DNA of 64,000 nt from Neorhizobium tomejilense (GTDB lineage: Bacteria; Pseudomonadota; Alphaproteobacteria; Rhizobiales; Rhizobiaceae). Both the position numbers and the translations under genes were made by a program. Shown here piece by piece: positions 33,981 to 41,460 of this stretch. How positions within the stretch are numbered: position 1 is the stretch's first letter; each line of letters starts with the position of its first letter. The DNA lies in the NCBI GenBank assembly GCA_002968845.1, contig PVBG01000015.1:91279-155278 (forward strand), given 5' to 3'. The notes under the pieces were generated by a model, which ran no database searches, had not been told where the DNA came from, and saw only the letters and a list, made by a program, of their open reading frames with translations.

Positions 33981-34934
33981 ATGCACGCCCTTTCGAAATA
34001 TATCGCGAAGCGACTGTTATGGACGCTTCCGACACTCCTGATCGTGGCCGCGATGGTGTTCTTCCTGGTGCGGATGATCCCCGGCGACCCCGCCCAGCTG
34101 ATCCTCGGCGATAGCGCCAGCCCGGACGAGCTTGCCAACCTGCGCGCCAATCTCGGCCTCGATCGGCCGGTGCCGGTGCAGTTCCTGTATTGGCTCGGCA
34201 ATGTCCTGCGGGGCGATCTCGGCCATTCCATCTCCAACGGCGCGCCGGTCCTGCCCCTGATGCTCGACCGGTTCCAGGTCAGCGCCACCATCGTAGTGGT
34301 CGCCGTAGCGCTCGCGACGCTGATCGCGGTTCCGGCCGGCCTTGTGGCGGCATGGCGGCAGAACGAGCATGTGGATATCGCCATCGTCGCCGCCTCGACG
34401 CTGCTGATGTCGGTTCCCAGCTTCTGGCTCGGCCTCGTCCTTCTGCTGGTCTTTGGATTGAAGCTCGGATGGCTGCCGGTCGTCGGCTACGTGCCCTTCA
34501 CCGAAAAGCCCTGGACCGCGATCACCTACGTCATCTTGCCGGTCGTGACGTTGATGCTGATCGAGGTCGGCGTGCTCACCCGGATGATGCGCGCCAGCGC
34601 CATCGAGATCTTGCGGCTGGAATATGTCATGCACGCTCGCGCCAAGGGTCTTTCTGAAGCCAAGGTCCTGCTTCGCCATGTGCTGCCCAATGCCTTCGCT
34701 CCGACCTGGACGATGATCGGGCTGGTGCTTGGCGGGCTCCTCGGCGGCATTGCGGTCCTGGAAACCGTCTTCACCTTGCCTGGCCTCGGGCGCCTTCTCG
34801 TCGATGCGATCTTTGCTCGCGACTATCCGGTGGTACAGGGATGTCTGTTGTTCACGGCCTTGATCTACGTGATCGTCAATCTGATCGTCGATCTGTGTTA
34901 TCCGCTGTTCGATCCGCGGGTCACCGCCTCATGA
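33981..34934 (+). CDS. ABC transporter permease, DppB type
   Basis: Permease of 317 residues with the DppB-type first helix (IAKRLLWTLPTLLIVAAMVF), FFLVRMIPGDPAQLILG and about six membrane segments; the coupling region reads HARAKGLSEAKVLLRHVLPN. It overlaps the next permease by 4 bp (ATGA). It forms the channel of the second peptide-type importer of the window. Confidence 0.9.
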   Translation: MHALSKYIAKRLLWTLPTLLIVAAMVFFLVRMIPGDPAQLILGDSASPDELANLRANLGLDRPVPVQFLYWLGNVLRGDLGHSISNGAPVLPLMLDRFQVSATIVVVAVALATLIAVPAGLVAAWRQNEHVDIAIVAASTLLMSVPSFWLGLVLLLVFGLKLGWLPVVGYVPFTEKPWTAITYVILPVVTLMLIEVGVLTRMMRASAIEILRLEYVMHARAKGLSEAKVLLRHVLPNAFAPTWTMIGLVLGGLLGGIAVLETVFTLPGLGRLLVDAIFARDYPVVQGCLLFTALIYVIVNLIVDLCYPLFDPRVTAS

Positions 34935-35746
34935 TCAGGCAGCCCGCAAACCTCATCATCGGCTCCGCCCTTTTGATTTTCATCGGCGGCATGGCTCTTC
35001 TCGCTCTGTTCTGGACGCCCTACGAGCCCGCCGCGATCAAGCTCATCGCCAAGCTGAAACCGCCATCGGCGCAATTCTGGCTCGGCACCGACGAATTCGG
35101 CCGCGATGTCGTCTCCCGACTGATGACCGGGGCAGTGCAGAGCATGACGGTCGCCATCCTGACGGTCGCTTTCGCGATCACTGTCGGCACGATCACCGGC
35201 CTGATCGCAGGCTACACGCGAGGGCTGGTCGACCGGATCCTGATGGTCTTCAGCGACGCGCTCCTCGCCTTTCCCGGCACCTTGCTGGCGCTCGGCCTGA
35301 TGGTGATTTCCGGCCCCAACAAATACGGCATCATCCTGGCGCTCGGGATCGCCTATTCCCCTTCCGTGCTGCGTGTTGTGCGGGCAAGCGTATTGTCGGC
35401 CAGAGAGCGGGAATATGTCGAGGCGTCGCGCGTCATCGGCAATTCCGAATTCGCCACCATGTTTCGCCATGTCCTGCCCAATTGCACCGCGCCGATCGTG
35501 GTGCTCGCTACCTCGATGTTCGGCTGGGTGGTGCTGGCGGAAAGCGGCCTGAGCTTCCTCGGCCTCGGCGTGCCTCCGCCGGCGCCGACCTGGGGCAACA
35601 TGCTGTCTGCGGCGCGTACCTATATCGAAAAGGCCCCCTGGCTCGGGCTCGCCCCCGGCATCTGCATCTCGATGACGCTGCTCGGCATCAATTTGCTCGG
35701 AGATGCGCTGCGGGACCGCTTCGACCCAAGAATGGAGCAACGGTGA
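34931..35746 (+). CDS. ABC transporter permease, DppC type
   Basis: Permease of 271 residues, compact for DppC. The FGRDVVSRLMTGAVQSM start of the transport domain, the coupling EASRVIGNSEFATMFRHVLPN and the closing FLGLGVPPPAPTWGNML are typical. The start at 34931 overlaps the previous stop; its stop shares one base with the next ATG, so all three genes are probably translationally coupled. Confidence 0.9.
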   Translation: MIRQPANLIIGSALLIFIGGMALLALFWTPYEPAAIKLIAKLKPPSAQFWLGTDEFGRDVVSRLMTGAVQSMTVAILTVAFAITVGTITGLIAGYTRGLVDRILMVFSDALLAFPGTLLALGLMVISGPNKYGIILALGIAYSPSVLRVVRASVLSAREREYVEASRVIGNSEFATMFRHVLPNCTAPIVVLATSMFGWVVLAESGLSFLGLGVPPPAPTWGNMLSAARTYIEKAPWLGLAPGICISMTLLGINLLGDALRDRFDPRMEQR

Positions 35747-37353
35747 TGAACCCAGACACTTCCCGGCCATTGCTCGACGTTCGCGATCTCCGCGTCACGA
35801 CCTCGAACGGGCACCCGATCCTCCATGACGTGTCGTTCGACGTCGAGGCGGGCAGCATCGTCGCGCTGGTCGGCGAAAGCGGCAGCGGCAAGACGGTCGC
35901 CGCACGCGCAGCCATGCGGCTGCTCCCAAAGGCAATCACGCCGGTCTCCGGAAAGATCCTGTTCGAAGGCAATGACGTCCTGAAGATGACAGGCGGCGAG
36001 ATCCGCAAAGTTCGCGGCGCCGAGATCGGCATGGTCTTCCAGGAGCCGATGGTATCGCTCAATCCGGCGATGACGATCGGCGAACAGCTGGTCGAGGGGC
36101 TGCGGCTGCATGAGAGGCTGAGCCTCGAGGCGGCGCGCGCACGTGCGACGGAAATGCTGGAGCGGGTGAAAATCCCGAACCCCCAAGCCTGCCTGGCCGC
36201 ATTCCCGCATCAGTTCTCGGGCGGCATGCGCCAGCGCATCATGCTCGCCTCTGTCATGCTGCTTCGGCCGAAACTGCTGATCGCCGACGAACCGACGACG
36301 GCGCTCGATACGCTCACCCAGCGCGAGGTCATGGAGGTCATGGTCGATCTGACGCGCACCTTCGGCACCTCGGTTCTGTTGATCACCCACAATCTCGGCC
36401 TCGTCGCCCAATACGCGAAGAAGGTCTTCGTTCTGGAGCGGGGCAGACTGATCGAGTCCGGTCCGGTCGAGGAGGTTCTGCATCGGCCGAAGGAGCAATA
36501 TACCCGCACGCTGATCGACGCCCTGCCGAAACGTGACCACGGCCGCGCGCCACCCGCCGACGCGGAGCCGCTCATCGAGGCCCGCGGTGTTGAGGTGACC
36601 TTCTCCGGCGCCGGCAACATGTTCAGCACGGCGGAAAAGAAGCTTGCCGTGAGGGATGTTTCGCTTGGCGTGCGCCCGGGCGAAGTGGTCGCCGTCGTGG
36701 GCGGCTCCGGTTCCGGCAAGACCACGCTCGGGCGGGCAATGCTGGGCCTGCTGCCATTGTCCGGCGGAGACATCCTGTTTCGCGGGCACTCGATGGCATC
36801 CGCCGACCGGGCCGCTGCCCGTGATTATCGCCTGCAGTGCCAACTCGTCTTCCAGGATCCCTATTCGTCCCTCGACCCGCGGCAGAAGATTGCAGAAATC
36901 GTCGGCGAGCCGCTGGTACATGGCCCCAAACTCAGCGGCCTGGAAAAGTGCGAGCGGGTGAGTGACATTCTCAACGAAGTCGGCCTTGCCGGACTTGGCG
37001 ACCGTTATCCGCATGCCTTGTCGGGCGGGCAGAGGCAGCGCGTCGCGATTGCGCGTGCGGTCATCCGCAATCCCGCTTTCGTCGTCGCCGACGAGCCCGT
37101 CTCGGCGCTCGACATGACGATCCAGAAGCAGGTTCTCGATCTCTTCCGCAAACTGCAGGAATACCACGGCTTCGCCTGCCTCTTCATTTCGCACGATCTC
37201 GGCGCCGTCTCCCGCGTCGCCGACCGGATCGTCGTCATGCAGCAGGGTTTGATCGTCGAGGAAGGCAGCGTCGGCCAGATCCTCGATCACCCGCAACACC
37301 CCTATACGCAGGCTCTGCTCAAGGCGACGCCGACCCTCGGCGTCGCGGCGTAA
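35746..37353 (+). CDS. Fused double-domain ABC ATPase (DppD-DppF type)
   Basis: Protein of 535 residues with two nucleotide-binding domains. NBD1: Walker A GESGSGKTV, signature FSGGMRQR, Walker B LLIADEPTTALD. NBD2: Walker A GGSGSGKTT, signature LSGGQRQR, Walker B FVVADEPVSALD. The oligopeptide-type ending HPQHPYTQALLKATP is present. It energises the preceding permeases. A 51-bp gap with GGCAGGAGAAA separates it from rocD. Confidence 0.92.
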   Translation: MNPDTSRPLLDVRDLRVTTSNGHPILHDVSFDVEAGSIVALVGESGSGKTVAARAAMRLLPKAITPVSGKILFEGNDVLKMTGGEIRKVRGAEIGMVFQEPMVSLNPAMTIGEQLVEGLRLHERLSLEAARARATEMLERVKIPNPQACLAAFPHQFSGGMRQRIMLASVMLLRPKLLIADEPTTALDTLTQREVMEVMVDLTRTFGTSVLLITHNLGLVAQYAKKVFVLERGRLIESGPVEEVLHRPKEQYTRTLIDALPKRDHGRAPPADAEPLIEARGVEVTFSGAGNMFSTAEKKLAVRDVSLGVRPGEVVAVVGGSGSGKTTLGRAMLGLLPLSGGDILFRGHSMASADRAAARDYRLQCQLVFQDPYSSLDPRQKIAEIVGEPLVHGPKLSGLEKCERVSDILNEVGLAGLGDRYPHALSGGQRQRVAIARAVIRNPAFVVADEPVSALDMTIQKQVLDLFRKLQEYHGFACLFISHDLGAVSRVADRIVVMQQGLIVEEGSVGQILDHPQHPYTQALLKATPTLGVAA

Positions 37354-37404
37354 CGGGATAAAAATTCGACGAGTATCGCCTCTCTGGGGCAGGAGAAATC
37401 CACC

Positions 37405-38610
37405 ATGTTAACGGAAGAGTTCATCGCGATCGAAGGCCGGCTCGGCGCAAACAACTACAAGCCGCTCGACGTGGTTCTGGCGCGCGGCGCCGGCGTCTAT
37501 GTCTGGGATACGGACGGAAACCGCTATCTGGACTGCCTGTCCGCCTATTCCGCCGTCAACCAGGGACATTGCCATCCAAAGATCCTGGCGGCGATGGTAG
37601 AGCAGGCGGGCAAGCTGACGCTGACCTCCCGGGCATTCCGCAACGACCAGCTCGCGCTGTTCTACGAGGAGCTCGCGGCGCTGACCAAGTCGCACAGGGT
37701 GCTTCCGATGAACAGCGGCGCGGAAGCCGTCGAAACCGCCGTCAAATCCGTGCGCAAGTGGGGTTACGAGGTCAAGAACATTCCCGAGGAACAGGCGGAA
37801 ATCATCGTCTGCTCCAACAATTTCCACGGCCGGACGCTCGGCATCATCAGCTTCAGCACCGACGAGACGGCACGCAGGAATTTCGGTCCCTTCCTGCCCG
37901 GTTTCCGGGTTGTGCCGTTTGGCGATGCCGAGGCATTCGAGGGGGCGATCAATAAAAACACGGTCGCCTTCCTGGTTGAGCCGATCCAGGGCGAGGCGGG
38001 CGTGCTGATCCCGCCGGCGGGCTATTTTGCAAAGGTCCGCGAACTCTGCACGGCAAACAATGTCATGCTGATCCTGGACGAAATCCAGACCGGCCTCGGA
38101 CGCACGGGCAAGCTGCTTGCGGAAGAACATGAGGCGATCGAGGCAGACGTGACCCTGGTCGGCAAGGCATTGTCCGGCGGCTTCTATCCCGTCTCAGCGG
38201 TGCTTTCCAACAACGAGGTGCTGGGCACGCTGAAACCGGGGCAGCATGGTTCGACCTTCGGCGGCAACCCGCTCGCCTGTGCTGTCGCCCGCGCGGCACT
38301 GAGGGCGCTGACAGAAGAGGGCATGATCGAGAATGCCGCCGAGCAGGGCGATTATTTCCTTCGGGGGCTGAAGGACATTCGCAGCGACTCCATTCGCGAC
38401 GTGCGCGGGCGCGGGCTGATGCTTGCCGTGGAACTTGATCCGCAGGCCGGCGGCGCACGCCGTTACTGCGAGCTACTCCGCATGTCGGGCATCCTCGCCA
38501 AGGAGACGCATGATCACACCATTCGTCTTGCGCCCCCACTGGTGATCGAGCGCGGGCAGATAGACTGGGCGCTGGAACGGCTGACGCCGGTTCTGAGCGG
38601 CATGCACTGA
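37405..38610 (+). CDS. rocD: Ornithine aminotransferase (RocD-like)
   Basis: Class III PLP aminotransferase of 401 residues. The PLP lysine is K254 (LVGKALSGGFYPVSAV), with LILDEIQTGLGRTGK before it and GQHGSTFGGNPLACAVA after it; MNSGAEAVETAVKSVRKWGY is the ornithine-transaminase form of the phosphate-binding block. It converts L-ornithine plus 2-oxoglutarate to glutamate 5-semialdehyde and glutamate. Its place in a peptide-import operon with hydrolases suggests ornithine, or a close diamino acid, is released from the imported compound. No arginase or proline dehydrogenase is nearby. Confidence 0.88.
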   Translation: MLTEEFIAIEGRLGANNYKPLDVVLARGAGVYVWDTDGNRYLDCLSAYSAVNQGHCHPKILAAMVEQAGKLTLTSRAFRNDQLALFYEELAALTKSHRVLPMNSGAEAVETAVKSVRKWGYEVKNIPEEQAEIIVCSNNFHGRTLGIISFSTDETARRNFGPFLPGFRVVPFGDAEAFEGAINKNTVAFLVEPIQGEAGVLIPPAGYFAKVRELCTANNVMLILDEIQTGLGRTGKLLAEEHEAIEADVTLVGKALSGGFYPVSAVLSNNEVLGTLKPGQHGSTFGGNPLACAVARAALRALTEEGMIENAAEQGDYFLRGLKDIRSDSIRDVRGRGLMLAVELDPQAGGARRYCELLRMSGILAKETHDHTIRLAPPLVIERGQIDWALERLTPVLSGMH

Positions 38611-38628
38611 TCAGGAAACGAGGACGCG

Positions 38629-40071
38629 ATGCAGAATTCCCAATCCATCTGGACAATCGTCGACGACAAAAGCGCCGCTTTTTTTGACCTCAGCGACCGC
38701 GTCTGGGGGACGCCGGAGATCAATTACGAGGAGTTCCGTTCCTCAGCCGAACATCTGCGGCTTCTCGAGGCCGAGGGCTTCAGGATCGAGCGCAACATTG
38801 CCGGCATTCCGACCGCCGTCATGGGAGAGGCCGGCGAGGCTGGTCCGGTCATCGCCATTCTCGGGGAGTATGACGCGCTTCCAGGGCTCAGCCAGGAGGC
38901 AGGCGTCCCCGAACCGCGGCCCGTCGTTGCCGGCGGCCACGGCCATGGCTGCGGTCACAACCTTCTCGGGGCCGGCTCGATGCTGGCCGCCGCCGCGGTG
39001 AAGGACTATCTCGCTGCCCACGGATTGAAGGGCCGCGTCCGCTATTACGGCTGCCCGGCGGAGGAAGGCGGGTCTTCCAAAGGCTTCATGGTGCGTGCCG
39101 GCGTCTTCGACGATGTCGACATCGCGATTTCGTGGCATCCCGCCGCCTTCAGCGGCGTCAACAACCCGATCTCGCTTGCCTGCAGCGAGATGAACTTTCA
39201 TTTCTGCGGGCGCGCTTCGCATGCGGCGGCGACGCCCCATCTCGGGCGCAGCGCCCTCGACGCGGTCGAGTTGATGAATGTCGGTGTGAACTTCCTGCGG
39301 GAACACATGCCGACGACCGCCCGTATTCATTACGCGATTACCGATGCGGGCGGTTCGGCGCCGAACGTGGTCCAGGCCAATGCCACGGTTCGTTATCTCG
39401 TGCGGGCGAGAACGCTTCCCGAGCTTCTTTCGCTCGTCGCCCGGGTCAAGCGTGTAGCCGAAGGCGCCGCCTGGATGACCGAAACGACCATGAAGCAGGA
39501 AATCATATCCGGCGATGCCAACCTGATGGGCAACGAGCCGCTGGAGGAATGCATGCATGCGCAGCTTGAGCGCCTGGGTCCTGTCGTATTCGACGAAACC
39601 GACAAGGCGACCGCCCTAAAATTCCAGGCGACCTTCACGCCGGAGGAGATCGCCTCGTCATACGCCCGCTTCCATCTCAGAGCGAAGAAGGACGAACCGC
39701 TCTGCGATCTCATCGTTCCGCTCTATGCAGGCGATGGATCGATGGTCGGATCGACCGATGTCGGCAGCGTGAGCTGGGTGGTGCCGACCGTACAGATGCG
39801 CGGGGCCACATATGCGATCGGCACGCCCGGCCATTCGTGGCAGCTCGTTGCCCAGGGCAAGTTACCCGCCGCCCACAAGGGCATGGCGCATGCCGCAAAG
39901 GTCATGGCGGGCACCGCCATCGAACTCATCCGTAATCCGGCGCTGGTCGAGGCGGCCAAGGCGGATCTTCGGGACCGGCTGGATGGCAATCCCTTCGTCA
40001 ACCCCATCCCGGACGACGTGATGCCGCCGATACCACCACCCTCCGTCGACCGGCTGGATGCGGCGGAGTGA
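38629..40071 (+). CDS. M20D amidohydrolase, AbgB-like
   Basis: Zinc-type amidohydrolase of 480 residues in the M20 family, close in length to p-aminobenzoyl-glutamate hydrolase subunit AbgB. Metal-ligand blocks are GHGHGCGHNLLGAG (C108, H110), CPAEEGGSS, ISWHPAAF and GTPGHSWQ; the dimerisation domain starts at FHFCGRASHAAATPH. It cleaves an amide between an acyl or aryl group and an amino acid. With the C45 enzyme it gives the operon two independent amidases. The ATG at 38629 lies behind CGAGGACGCG. Confidence 0.85.
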   Translation: MQNSQSIWTIVDDKSAAFFDLSDRVWGTPEINYEEFRSSAEHLRLLEAEGFRIERNIAGIPTAVMGEAGEAGPVIAILGEYDALPGLSQEAGVPEPRPVVAGGHGHGCGHNLLGAGSMLAAAAVKDYLAAHGLKGRVRYYGCPAEEGGSSKGFMVRAGVFDDVDIAISWHPAAFSGVNNPISLACSEMNFHFCGRASHAAATPHLGRSALDAVELMNVGVNFLREHMPTTARIHYAITDAGGSAPNVVQANATVRYLVRARTLPELLSLVARVKRVAEGAAWMTETTMKQEIISGDANLMGNEPLEECMHAQLERLGPVVFDETDKATALKFQATFTPEEIASSYARFHLRAKKDEPLCDLIVPLYAGDGSMVGSTDVGSVSWVVPTVQMRGATYAIGTPGHSWQLVAQGKLPAAHKGMAHAAKVMAGTAIELIRNPALVEAAKADLRDRLDGNPFVNPIPDDVMPPIPPPSVDRLDAAE

Positions 40072-40113
40072 CGGTGCAGATACCCAGGAAGACCGACTTC
40101 ATCTGATCGAAGA

Positions 40114-41448
40114 ATGAAAGCAATGCACATGCAGCAGCTCAACGCCAATTCGCTGGAATCCTACTGGATGCCTTTCACGGTCAACCGGGACTTCAAGAAG
40201 AAGCCGCAGATCATCACCGGCGCGTCGGGCATGTATTACCACATGAGTGACGGCCACCGGCTTCTGGACGGGATCGCCGGTCTCTGGTGCGTGAACGCGG
40301 GGCATGGGCATCCAAAGATCGTCGAGGCGATCCAGGAACAGGCCGCACGGCTTGATTTCGCCTCCTCGTTCGGGCTCGGCCATCCGCTCGCCTTCGAATA
40401 TGCCAGCCGGCTGACAGCCGTCGCGCCCGAAGGGCTGGATCACGTCTTCTTCACCAATTCCGGGTCGGAGGCCACCGATACAGCGCTCAAGCTTGCCCTC
40501 GCCTATCACCATGCGCGCGGCGAAGGACAGCGGCAGCGCATCGTCGGTCGCCAGCGCGGTTATCACGGCGTCGGTTTCGGAGGGCTTTCAGCGGCAGGCA
40601 TGGGACCGCACAAGAAGCAGTTCGGCATGCTTTTGCCGGGTGCGGCCCACATGCCCCATACGCATGATCCCGCCCGCAACGCCTTCAGCCGCGGCCAGCC
40701 GGATCACGGCGCGGAGATCGCCGACGCGCTCGAACAGATGCTGCAGACCTTCGATCCATCGACGGTCGCAGCGGTGATCGTGGAGCCGATTGCCGCCTCG
40801 ACAGGCGTGCTGATCCCGCCGGCTGGGTACCTGGAACGGCTGAGGGAAATCTGCACGCGCCACGGCATTCTGCTGATCTTCGACGAAGTGGTCACCGGCT
40901 TCGGCCGCCTCGGCCGCCCGTTCGCGGCCGACCGTTTTGGCGTCACCCCCGACCTCATCGCCATCGCCAAGGGCATGACGAACGGTGCGGTCCCGATGGG
41001 CGGCGTCATCAGTCCCAACAATATCTACGAAACGCTGATGGAAATCGCCCCGCTAGGTGCCGTGGAGTTCTCGCATGGATATACCTATTCAGGTCATCCG
41101 CTGGCTTGCGCGGCGGCCCTGGCGACGCTGAACGTCTATCTCAACGACGGCGTGTTCGAGCGGGCAGCGGCGATCGAGCCGGTCTGGCAGGAGAAGGCCC
41201 ATTCGCTCAAGGGCCTGCCTGCCGTGGTGGACATCCGCAATCTCGGGCTGCTTGCCGGCATCGAACTTGGCGAAGACGTCGCCGTCGGCAAGGCCATGGC
41301 AAGGAAGGTCTACGATTTCTGTTTCGAGCAGGGCGTGATGATACGGCCTGTGGCAAACACCATCGTTCTTTCTCCTCCCCTTGTCATTTCGGAGACGGAA
41401 ATCGATATGCTGTTTTCAGCCATCGCGGCCGGCTTGAAGACATTGTAG
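40114..41448 (+). CDS. Omega-amino-acid:pyruvate class III aminotransferase
   Basis: PLP aminotransferase of 444 residues. The opening ANSLESYWMPFTVNRDFK and GIAGLWCVNAGHGHPKI match the beta-alanine/omega-amino-acid:pyruvate transaminase group; the PLP lysine is K286 (AIAKGMTNGAVPMGG), and LIFDEVVTGFGRLG precedes it. It moves a terminal amino group from a beta-alanine-, diamine- or similar omega-amine to pyruvate. Together with RocD the operon can handle two different amino groups. Starts with ATG at 40114; ATGs at 40123 and 40129 are alternatives. Confidence 0.85.
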   Translation: MKAMHMQQLNANSLESYWMPFTVNRDFKKKPQIITGASGMYYHMSDGHRLLDGIAGLWCVNAGHGHPKIVEAIQEQAARLDFASSFGLGHPLAFEYASRLTAVAPEGLDHVFFTNSGSEATDTALKLALAYHHARGEGQRQRIVGRQRGYHGVGFGGLSAAGMGPHKKQFGMLLPGAAHMPHTHDPARNAFSRGQPDHGAEIADALEQMLQTFDPSTVAAVIVEPIAASTGVLIPPAGYLERLREICTRHGILLIFDEVVTGFGRLGRPFAADRFGVTPDLIAIAKGMTNGAVPMGGVISPNNIYETLMEIAPLGAVEFSHGYTYSGHPLACAAALATLNVYLNDGVFERAAAIEPVWQEKAHSLKGLPAVVDIRNLGLLAGIELGEDVAVGKAMARKVYDFCFEQGVMIRPVANTIVLSPPLVISETEIDMLFSAIAAGLKTL

Positions 41449-41460
41449 CGCGGGCGGCGG